From: Terrimonas ginsenosidimutans
Lineage (GTDB): Bacteria; Bacteroidota; Bacteroidia; Chitinophagales; Chitinophagaceae
NCBI RefSeq assembly: GCF_022012415.1
Contig: NZ_JAKLTR010000012.1
Coordinates: 1-64,000 of the forward strand
DNA: 64,000 nt
Reading direction: 5' to 3'
Shown: piece by piece, positions 8,804 through 17,131 of the stretch
How the letters are laid out: every line of letters begins with the position of its first letter
How positions within the stretch are numbered: position 1 is the stretch's first letter
Notes under the pieces: model-generated
What the model saw: the letters and a program-made list of their open reading frames with translations, nothing else
The model's database searches: none
Told to the model about the DNA's origin: nothing
Program-made: the position numbers and the translations under genes

Positions 8804-11800
8804 ATGCTAAATAAGATAATTGATTTCTCGATCAGGAATAAACTGATCATAGGATTGTTCACACTTGCCCTGATCATCTGGGGTCTCTGGAGCGCCGGAA
8901 AATTACCGGTCGATGCTGTACCCGATATTACCAACAACCAGGTACAGATCATCACTTCCACGCCCACGCTCGCTGCGCAGGAAACCGAACAACTGGTTAC
9001 CTATCCCATTGAACAAAGTCTTGCCAATTTACCTGACCTGGAAGAAATGCGTTCTATTTCCCGGTTTGGCTTATCGGTGATCACGGTCGTCTTCAGAGAC
9101 GAAGTTGACATTTACTTCGCGCGGCAGCTCATCTCGGAAAAATTAAAGGAAGCCGGAGAAAAGATCCCGAAGGGGATCGGCAATCCGGAACTTGCTCCTG
9201 TGAGCACCGGCCTCGGTGAGATCTATCAGTATGTAGTGCATCCCAAAAAGGGATCGGAAGATAAGTATACTGCCATGGACCTGCGCACTATGCAGGACTG
9301 GATCGTTGCCCGTCAGCTATATGGCACCGAGGGTGTTGCCGAGGTCAACAGCTTTGGCGGCTTACTGAAACAATACGAAGTGGCCATCAATCCCGATCGC
9401 CTGAAAGGGATGAACATTAATATGGCGGAAGTATTCACCGCACTCGAAAAGAATAATGCCAATACCGGCGGTGCTTATATCGATAAAAAACCAAACGCGT
9501 ATTTCATCCGCGGGATCGGCCTTGTTTCATCACTACAGGATATTGAGAATATCGTGATCAAAACAGTAAGCGGCATCCCTGTGTTGATCAAAGATGTTGC
9601 AACCGTTCAACTCGGAAGCGCAGTCCGCTATGGCGCTGTCACCTTCAACGGCGAAAAGGAAGTAGTGGGAGGAATTGTAATGATGCTGAAAGGTTCCAAC
9701 AGCGCAGCCGTGGTAACAAGGGTCAAAGAAAAGATGAAGACCATACAGCAATCGCTTCCGCCTGACGTGATCATCGAAGCTTATCTCGACAGGACAGATC
9801 TTGTAAACCGCGCGGTTGATACAGTAAAGAAAAACCTGATCGAGGGGGCGTTGATCGTGATCCTGGTACTTGTGCTGTTTCTCGGAAACTTCCGCGCAGG
9901 CCTCATCGTTGCTTCCGCCATTCCGCTTTCCCTGTTATTCGCACTGGGAATGATGAATGCCTTTGGCGTAAGTGCTAACCTGATGAGCCTTGGAGCGATC
10001 GATTTCGGACTGATCGTGGATGGTGCCGTGATCATTGTGGAAGCCACGTTGCATCACCTGGCATCCCGAAAATCTACCAGCACGCTGACTCAGCAGCAAA
10101 TGGATGATGAAGTATTCGCATCAGCATCAAAGATCCGCAGCAGTGCTGCATTCGGCGAGATCATCATCCTGATCGTATATATCCCGATCCTGACGCTCGT
10201 TGGCATAGAAGGGAAAATGTTCCGCCCGATGGCGCAAACAGTGAGCTTTGCAATCCTTGGAGCGCTGATACTTTCGCTTACCTATATCCCGATGATGTCT
10301 GCACTGATCCTCCCTAAAAGACCATTGCATAAGAAAACATTATCTGATAAGATGATAAACTTCCTGCAACGCGCGTATACACCATTGCTGAAGAAAGCCG
10401 TAAAGGTCCGTATGGCCCTCGTGGCGGTGACCGTAGGCATATTTGCAGTTGCGCTGTTTTTATTCTCGCGTTTGGGTGGTGAGTTCATTCCCCAATTGCG
10501 CGAAGGAGATTATGCATTTCACTGTATCCTCCCCCAGGGAACATCGCTTTCTCAAAGCGTGGAAACATCCATGCAGGCAAGCCGGATCATCAAGTCATTT
10601 CCCGAAGTGAAAATGGTTGTTGGCAAAACAGGTTCCGCGGAAGTGCCAACCGACCCGATGCCTCCTGAAGCCACTGACCTGATCATTGTACTGAAGCCAC
10701 AGAAAGAATGGACAACCACAAAAGATTATGATGAGCTTGCAGAAATGATCAGGGAAAAACTGGAAGTGATCCCGGGTGTTTTTTTTGAAGCAAATCAGCC
10801 GATCCAAATGCGTTTCAACGAACTGATGACCGGTGTCCGCCAGGATGTGGCCGTGAAGATCTTCGGAGAGAATATCGACACACTCGCCAGCCTGGCAAAC
10901 CGTGCAGCACGCCTGGTCCAATCTGTAAAAGGCACCACCTCTCCGCAGATAGAACGCACTACAGGATTGCCACAGATCACGATCAATTATGATCGTGCAC
11001 GCATTGCTGCGTATGTCATGAACATCGATGATATCAACCGGACCATCAGTACCGCATTTGCCGGACAGGCCGCTGGTGTTGTTTTTGAGAATGAGCGGAA
11101 GTTTGATCTCGTTGTAAGGCTGGATAGTGCAAACCGTACATCCATTGATGATGTTAGCAATCTTTTCCTTTCAACAACGGATAGCAAACAGATCCCGCTG
11201 TCACAAGTCGCATCTGTATCATTTAAAGAGGGACCGGCGCAGATCAGCCGGGAAGATGGCAAACGACGGATCGTTGTTGGATTCAATGTAGCTGGCCGCG
11301 ACGTAGAGAGTGTTGTGGAAGAGATCCGGCAAAAACTGAATGCCGCCAACTTGTTGCCACCGGGATATTACTACACTTATGGTGGAACGTTTGAAAACCT
11401 TCAGCAGGCTTCCGCACGTTTACAGATCGCCGTACCTGTCGCCCTGGCGCTGATCTTCCTGTTACTCTTTTTAACCTTCAATTCCATGCGCGAAGCTCTG
11501 TTGATCTATACCGCGATCCCGATGAGTGCTATCGGCGGAGTGTTTGCACTGCTGATAAGAGGGATGCCTTTCAGTATCTCTGCGGGCGTTGGTTTTATTG
11601 CACTGTTTGGTGTGGCCGTCCTGAACGGGATCGTTCTGATCAGCACATTCAATCAACTGGAAAAAGAGGGCATGCACGATGTTTTTCAGCGGGTATTCGA
11701 AGGAACCAAAACGCGCCTCCGCCCCGTACTCATGACAGCACTGGTTGCATCGCTGGGCTTCATCCCGATGGCACTCTCCACAGGTGCGGGTGCGGAAGTT

Positions 11801-13123
11801 CAAAAACCACTCGCAACCGTAGTGATCGGAGGACTCATCAGTGCGACCTTCCTCACGCTCTTCGTTCTCCCACTGCTCTACATTATTTTCTCCAACAAGA
11901 AAAAACGCAGCATGAAAATACCGGTAAGTCCTGCATTGATCACAATCGGATTATTCATTTCAGTTTTATCCAATGCACAGCAGGAAACCAACACACGCGT
12001 AACGATCCGGCAGGTGCTGACCGCGGCAGACAACAATATGCAACTGGACATTAATAAAGAACAGATCCAACGTGGTAAAGCAATGGTGAATACAGCAAGC
12101 GCATTACCAAAGACGGGTGTATTCGCAGAAAACGAAGATCTGCGCCCAGGTGATAAAAAAGGCATCATGAAGATCGGGCTTTCACAATCCGTCGCATGGC
12201 CCGGCTTATACAAAGCACAGCGCAATCTGTACCAGGAACAGCTTGAATATTCTGAACTGAATACGGATGTACTGCATACAGAGATCAAACGCAACGTCCG
12301 TTCAGTTTACTACCAGCTTTGGTATCTGCAGGACAAACAGGGCCTGTATCGCCGCCTGGATAGCATCTACCGTTCCCTTAGTGATGCTTCGACATTAAAA
12401 GTCAAGACCGGTGACAGCCCCGGCCTTGACAGTATTGCCGCAAACGTTCGCCGGAATGAACTACAGGCCATGCTGGAGCAGATCGAAACGGACGTGGAAG
12501 TACAACAACAATCGCTGATGCAACTATTGAACACAGACACCAGTTTTCTTCCCGCAGATACGCGGCTTGAAAAGTTAACGATGCCCGTGCTGTCAACAGA
12601 CTCATCACATCCCCTGATGATCCTGCAAAAGCAGAACCTGGATATCGCCAATGCCGGCATTGCCGTCGTTAAAAATGAGAACCGGCCTGAGTTCTCCGGG
12701 CGCTTCTTCAGTCAGCGGTTGTATGGCCTTAATGATCCGTTCTCCGGTTTTTCTGTATCGGTTGCGGTTCCTTTATTCGGTGCAGGCGCTAATCGAAACA
12801 GGATAAAAGCCGCCCAGGCTGAAGCAATAATTCAACGGAAGCAATACGAATACGGGCAGCAGGTCTTCAAAACAGAATTGATCAAGGCAGAAAAAGAGGT
12901 CAGAAAAAATAACGCCATGCTAAAATTCTATGAAGCGACGGGGCTTCGACAGGCGGGTGAGATCATCAAAGCTTCTTCATTAGCCTATCGCGCAGGCGAG
13001 ATCAGCTTCGCTGAGCTATCACAATTCCTTTCACAGGCTATCGATATTCAGCGCAATTACCTGGAGAACCTGAATGCATACAATCAATCCGTCATCCAGC
13101 TTTATTACTACAATAATCAATAA
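8804..13123 (+). CDS. czcA: CzcA/CusA-family heavy-metal RND pump fused to a TolC-like domain
   Basis: 1439 aa, against about 1040 for a plain CzcA. Residues 1-1036 are a heavy-metal RND transporter: IRNKLIIGLF at the first membrane segment, QLVTYPIEQ, and the HME signature in TM4 with Asp400 and Asp406 (AIDFGLIVDGAVI). Residues from Met1037 restart with a signal-like hydrophobic segment ending SNAQQ and continue as a TolC/CusC-type outer-membrane-factor domain of about 400 residues. RND pumps of this class export Co, Zn, Cd, Ni, Cu or Ag by proton antiport across both membranes. The CzcB adaptor gene follows with a 16-base gap. Which metal is moved cannot be read from sequence. Confidence 0.93.
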   Translation: MLNKIIDFSIRNKLIIGLFTLALIIWGLWSAGKLPVDAVPDITNNQVQIITSTPTLAAQETEQLVTYPIEQSLANLPDLEEMRSISRFGLSVITVVFRDEVDIYFARQLISEKLKEAGEKIPKGIGNPELAPVSTGLGEIYQYVVHPKKGSEDKYTAMDLRTMQDWIVARQLYGTEGVAEVNSFGGLLKQYEVAINPDRLKGMNINMAEVFTALEKNNANTGGAYIDKKPNAYFIRGIGLVSSLQDIENIVIKTVSGIPVLIKDVATVQLGSAVRYGAVTFNGEKEVVGGIVMMLKGSNSAAVVTRVKEKMKTIQQSLPPDVIIEAYLDRTDLVNRAVDTVKKNLIEGALIVILVLVLFLGNFRAGLIVASAIPLSLLFALGMMNAFGVSANLMSLGAIDFGLIVDGAVIIVEATLHHLASRKSTSTLTQQQMDDEVFASASKIRSSAAFGEIIILIVYIPILTLVGIEGKMFRPMAQTVSFAILGALILSLTYIPMMSALILPKRPLHKKTLSDKMINFLQRAYTPLLKKAVKVRMALVAVTVGIFAVALFLFSRLGGEFIPQLREGDYAFHCILPQGTSLSQSVETSMQASRIIKSFPEVKMVVGKTGSAEVPTDPMPPEATDLIIVLKPQKEWTTTKDYDELAEMIREKLEVIPGVFFEANQPIQMRFNELMTGVRQDVAVKIFGENIDTLASLANRAARLVQSVKGTTSPQIERTTGLPQITINYDRARIAAYVMNIDDINRTISTAFAGQAAGVVFENERKFDLVVRLDSANRTSIDDVSNLFLSTTDSKQIPLSQVASVSFKEGPAQISREDGKRRIVVGFNVAGRDVESVVEEIRQKLNAANLLPPGYYYTYGGTFENLQQASARLQIAVPVALALIFLLLFLTFNSMREALLIYTAIPMSAIGGVFALLIRGMPFSISAGVGFIALFGVAVLNGIVLISTFNQLEKEGMHDVFQRVFEGTKTRLRPVLMTALVASLGFIPMALSTGAGAEVQKPLATVVIGGLISATFLTLFVLPLLYIIFSNKKKRSMKIPVSPALITIGLFISVLSNAQQETNTRVTIRQVLTAADNNMQLDINKEQIQRGKAMVNTASALPKTGVFAENEDLRPGDKKGIMKIGLSQSVAWPGLYKAQRNLYQEQLEYSELNTDVLHTEIKRNVRSVYYQLWYLQDKQGLYRRLDSIYRSLSDASTLKVKTGDSPGLDSIAANVRRNELQAMLEQIETDVEVQQQSLMQLLNTDTSFLPADTRLEKLTMPVLSTDSSHPLMILQKQNLDIANAGIAVVKNENRPEFSGRFFSQRLYGLNDPFSGFSVSVAVPLFGAGANRNRIKAAQAEAIIQRKQYEYGQQVFKTELIKAEKEVRKNNAMLKFYEATGLRQAGEIIKASSLAYRAGEISFAELSQFLSQAIDIQRNYLENLNAYNQSVIQLYYYNNQ

Positions 13124-13139
13124 GATCAAAAGAATACAG

Positions 13140-14360
13140 ATGAAAAATGCAGCAACAATATTAATTTTCACCCTTCTTGCTTGGAAACTGCAATCATGCG
13201 GAAGCGCAGACGAAAAATCGCCGGCAGCGCAAACAGAGGAAAAGGGGCACAATGACGAATACGGAAACGGCAATACTGCAACGCTTACGGCGGAGCAGAT
13301 CAAAAGCATCGGCATTGAGATCGGTGGTATTGAAGAAAAACAACTGACTGCTTCTATCAGGGCGAACGGGGCTCTTCGCGTACCAAACCAAAACAAAGCA
13401 TCTGTCAACTCGCTATACAGCGGCATCATCAGATCCTTACTGATCCAACCTGGTAACATTGTCAAAAAAGGACAGGTGATCGCAACTGTTGCCAATCCGG
13501 ATTTTATCCAGTCGCAGGAAGAATATCTTAGTATCAATCCCCGCATTACACTGGCTGAGCAGGAATATAGCAGGCAGAAAGAACTTAATGCGGGAAATGC
13601 AGGGGCCCTGAAAAATCTGCAATCCGCCGAATCATCCCTGAACGCGTTGCGTACCAGGAAATCAGCCTTAGCGCAGCAGATCCTGTTAATGGGCATCAAT
13701 CCATCATCGCTGGAAAATGGCCAGCTGATCTCCGTGCTGTCTCTTCGTGCTCCCATCTCAGGCATCGTCAGCAATGTGTCCGTAAAGATCGGCAGCTACA
13801 TTGACCTGAATACACCTGTGGCAGATATCGTCGACAACAGCCAGCTTCACCTGGATCTTTTTGTATACGAAAAAGATCTGCCGAGACTGAAAGATAACCA
13901 GAGCATTCATTTCACGCTCACCAACAACCCGGGCAAAGAATACGATGCCGAGATCTATTCACTTGGTTCATCGTTTGAAGATGAAAGTAAAGCAGTAAGT
14001 GTTCACGCAACAGTGAAGGGAGATAAAACAGGCCTGATCGACGGAATGAATATCACCGCCCTTATCAGTCTTGATAAGATCACCACACCAGCTGTACCGA
14101 ACGATGCTATCGTGACCCATCAGGGACAGGACTATATATTCCTTGTAAAAGAACCGCAGGATCATAAAGAAACACATGAAGAAACGGGCAATAGCACGAC
14201 ATTTGAAAAAATACCGGTGGCAAAGGGAACTTCTGAAGTCGGCTATACACAGATCACCGTTCTGAAACAAATCCCGGCAAATGCAAGGATCGTCACCAAA
14301 GGCGCATTCTTTGTATTAGCCAGGATCACCAATTCCGGCGAGGGAGAGCATGGCCATTGA
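13140..14360 (+). CDS. czcB: CzcB-like periplasmic adaptor of the RND pump
   Basis: 406 aa from the ATG at 13140, giving a lipoprotein signal with LQSC (Cys20); an upstream ATG in the same frame overlaps the pump gene and would spoil the signal. The layout is of a membrane-fusion protein: a His/Glu-rich N-terminal linker, the lipoyl half-motif (SGIIRSLLIQPGNIVKKGQ), an alpha-hairpin (AEQEYSRQKELN to LRTRKSALAQQ), the second lipoyl half (LRAPISGIVSNVSVKIG), and beta-barrel and membrane-proximal domains. A His-rich stretch (HKETHEE) and C-terminal HGH may bind metal. It bridges the inner-membrane pump and the outer-membrane channel, here the fused C-terminal part of CzcA. Confidence 0.93.
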   Translation: MKNAATILIFTLLAWKLQSCGSADEKSPAAQTEEKGHNDEYGNGNTATLTAEQIKSIGIEIGGIEEKQLTASIRANGALRVPNQNKASVNSLYSGIIRSLLIQPGNIVKKGQVIATVANPDFIQSQEEYLSINPRITLAEQEYSRQKELNAGNAGALKNLQSAESSLNALRTRKSALAQQILLMGINPSSLENGQLISVLSLRAPISGIVSNVSVKIGSYIDLNTPVADIVDNSQLHLDLFVYEKDLPRLKDNQSIHFTLTNNPGKEYDAEIYSLGSSFEDESKAVSVHATVKGDKTGLIDGMNITALISLDKITTPAVPNDAIVTHQGQDYIFLVKEPQDHKETHEETGNSTTFEKIPVAKGTSEVGYTQITVLKQIPANARIVTKGAFFVLARITNSGEGEHGH

Positions 14361-14628
14361 CGAACGATGATCGTTGACCAGGCTTTAAGATTTCAGGAAG
14401 GCCGTCAGGATCAGGAATTCCCTGCAGCTATCCGTTTAATTACGCAGGCACGAACGCGGAGGATGCAGCGACATGCAACAGACGTGGTGTGTCGTTGCTC
14501 CGCCGCAGGGCCTGCTTCGCAAGAACGTGTAATCTGACCGCGTTCTCTTCCGGCAATACAGCTGGAGTTCTCGCACAACCATCCGTTGACCCGGCTGATC
14601 AATAGACATTTTGCCTTAACTTTCGCGC

Positions 14629-15810
14629 GTGAAACCCTTCTATCCGCAAAAATTCCCGGTCAGCGCGCTGGTCTTTGTGTTCATTATCTGCCTCTGCTTC
14701 TGCTCAATCACCGAAGCACAGGAGACCGCTTCCGATACGATCCGCCGCCCATCATTTATCAGACGGCAGATCAATCGCGTATTCAACGATACCGCTGATG
14801 AGAACCAGCCAAGTTTCACTTATTATCCTTCCCTGGGCTATTCCCCTGAAACAGGTGTAGAAATGGGTGGCTCGATCCTCAAACTCTTCCGCGCAAAGAA
14901 AAACATCAATAACCGCCTCAGTGAGATCAAGGCCAGCGGATTCTTTACTTTCAAAGCACAATATGGAGCCATGCTGGAAAACGCCATCTATGGCGATAAA
15001 GACAAATGGTTCTTTCTTGGCCGTACAACCATTCAACGTTTCCCTTTATTTTACTATGGAATTGGCCCGGATACAAAATCCGATAACTATGCAGTGGTTG
15101 ACGCTCATAATATCATCTTCCGTCAACGCATCCTGCGGAAAGTGAAGAAAAACTTTTTCATTGGACCGGAAATAGACTTCCAGTCATTGTGGAATGTACA
15201 TTTTGAGCAGCCCCTGCAACAGCCGCATGTCTTACCTGCAGGAAGTGATGGATCAACCAATCTCGGGCTTGGCGTTGCACTGGTTTATGACACACGACAT
15301 AATGTACTCAACGTCCGGAAGGGCATGTTCGCAGAACTTGCCTTTCTGCAGTATGCTCCGGCCTGGGGAAGTGATTTTCGTTTCAATGTTATCAATGCAG
15401 ACCTGCGTTCGTATCACAGGCTCAGTCTTCGCAATACACTTGCCTGGCAGGTTTACGGAACTTTTGTAAATGGCAATGCCCCGTTCAACCAACTTGCCTT
15501 AATGGGCGGAGACCTGCTGATGCGGGGTTACTACCAGGGTCGCTTCCGCGACAAGAACCTGATAGGCACACAAACAGAATTCAGGATGCTCCCATTCGCA
15601 TTCCATAAAAGATTTGGCGCGGCGGTATTTGCGGGCGCCGCGGTAGTCGGACCAAAGATCGGCGATATGCGCGTGGCCAACCTGCGCTATTCCGGCGGCT
15701 TCGGTATCCGTTACCTGTTGTTCAGGAAAAAAGATATCTATTTAAGATTTGATATAGGATTTACCTCTGAAGGATCGAGCTTCTATTTTCATAGTGGCGA
15801 AGCCTTCTGA
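14629..15810 (+). CDS. BamA/TamA-like (Omp85) outer-membrane barrel without POTRA domains
   Basis: 393 aa. The only plausible start is the GTG at 14629, which is followed by a good Sec signal ending near SITEAQ. After a short linker the barrel begins directly (SFTYYPSLGYSPETG), with repeated amphipathic strands and the Omp85-type late features MGGDLLMRGYYQGRFRDKN and RYSGGFGIRYL. No POTRA repeats are present, so it is unlikely to be the essential assembly factor. It may be a small outer-membrane transporter. It lies 268 bases after the metal adaptor gene on the same strand; whether it belongs to that operon is uncertain. A TAACTTTC box just before the start may be a promoter -7 element. Confidence 0.78.
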   Translation: MKPFYPQKFPVSALVFVFIICLCFCSITEAQETASDTIRRPSFIRRQINRVFNDTADENQPSFTYYPSLGYSPETGVEMGGSILKLFRAKKNINNRLSEIKASGFFTFKAQYGAMLENAIYGDKDKWFFLGRTTIQRFPLFYYGIGPDTKSDNYAVVDAHNIIFRQRILRKVKKNFFIGPEIDFQSLWNVHFEQPLQQPHVLPAGSDGSTNLGLGVALVYDTRHNVLNVRKGMFAELAFLQYAPAWGSDFRFNVINADLRSYHRLSLRNTLAWQVYGTFVNGNAPFNQLALMGGDLLMRGYYQGRFRDKNLIGTQTEFRMLPFAFHKRFGAAVFAGAAVVGPKIGDMRVANLRYSGGFGIRYLLFRKKDIYLRFDIGFTSEGSSFYFHSGEAF

Positions 15811-15998
15811 CCACATCAAATCACAGAACACCCAATGAAACTAATTCTAATCTATTTCTTCTGTCCGTTCCCTTTTTGAACGCGTTCATAAAGCACATCA
15901 ATCAGGAAGACCCTGACGCCCTGACTAACCAAGTCGAAGTAAATGACCTGGGTATTGGCTCTCTTACCGTAAAGCAATAGTTTCTGATCAGGGTCAAG

Positions 15999-17131
15999 CT
16001 ACTGTTTCTTTTTCTTTCGCTTGCCCCACCAGATACAAAATCCTGTAACCGGCAATGAAGCAGCGATCAGCGCCACACAAAAAATAAGTATGCGCGTCGC
16101 CAGTCCGCCTATTCCACCTGTATGGATATCATACGTCATGCGGTTAGCTTTCTCCCCGCCATTTGCATCTTCGTACAGTCCCCAGTTAGCAGGTTTAAAA
16201 CGTTGCCCGCTATATTGATCAAAGTACAGGTTATCTGTTCGTGCAAATTTACCTTCATCATAATACATCATCACCTGGTAAGAGGCTGAGTCTGTTTCCG
16301 GAAGTCTTACCTGATAATGTTCGAAACCGGGATAAGCCGCTGTGGCCGATGCCAGCACTTCATCGATAACCGATACGTCCGCAGCAGTATCGTCTTTGTA
16401 AGATTTGAATACTGGCGGTTTCGGTCTTGTCTTACCTCCGCTGAACACCCAGTATTCCGCAGCCATTACATTTTCAAAGCTCCATGCAAGTCCTGTTACG
16501 AGGGTGAATATGAGCACCCAGCTGGCATAAAAGCCCAACACATTGTGGAGATCATAATTCAGTCGCTTTGGAGACGCCCCCATTTCACTTTGAAGCTCGT
16601 TTTTCGTGCGCCACGGTTACGGGGCCACCACAAAACGATACCGCTGATGATCATGATTGTAAAAATGATCATGGAAATTCCGGTGATCGTCTTCCCGACA
16701 GTCTGCGGAAACCATAGATACATATGGCCACGGAGCATGAACCGGAAGAATTCATCATCCATATTCTGCACTTTCAATACCTCGCCGGAATATGGATTCA
16801 GGAATACAGCCCAGTAGTAAGCTTCCTTACCGCGTTTTATAAAATGAACGACCACCGGTTCATCCCGATCTTTATAAATGATCCGTGTCGGCTTTTTATC
16901 CGGCAATTGCTGTGCGGCTATTTCTTTTAATCGCGATACCGCCAAATATGGACCGGTTTCTTTTTTGATGCTCAGATGAGATTGCGTCAGCTTTGACAAC
17001 TCGGGTTGAAAGCAATAGATCGCGCCGGTCAGGGCCATTATAAAAAACACCAGCCCGGACACAAGTCCGAGCCAGAGGTGGATAAAACCCACAATATTTT
17101 TGAACCGTCGCTTAGAATTTGAACGAGACAC
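15999..17131 (-). pseudogene. PepSY-associated TM protein, frameshifted in a G run
   Basis: Two overlapping frames (16559-17131 and 15999-16583) together make one PepSY-domain membrane protein of about 377 aa. The first half has an N-terminal TM helix (HLWLGLVSGLVFFIMALTG), a PepSY region and a second TM (TGISMIIFTIMIISGIVLWW). It ends soon after SFKVKWG, while the second frame resumes with GASPKRLNYDLHNVLGFY, two further TM segments and a basic tail. The break falls in a run of five G (complement of 16577-16581); six would restore the frame. Such proteins accompany siderophore receptors and probably reduce or move iron at the inner membrane. It overlaps the receptor gene by 20 bases, so they form one transcript. 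It may be a real mutation, a phase-variable tract or a sequence error. Confidence 0.8.

Noticed and set aside
13031-13774. Minus-strand 247-codon frame across the czcA/czcB junction
   Set aside because: It is antisense to two clear genes and Ser/Cys-rich in a way typical of shadow frames.
15811-15998. Terminator between the Omp85 and PepSY genes
   Set aside because: Only a 12-bp palindrome (TGAACGCGTTCA) was seen, without a proper stem-loop and T run.
16317-16817. Plus-strand 166-codon frame over the PepSY frameshift
   Set aside because: Antisense to the PepSY halves and without recognisable protein features.
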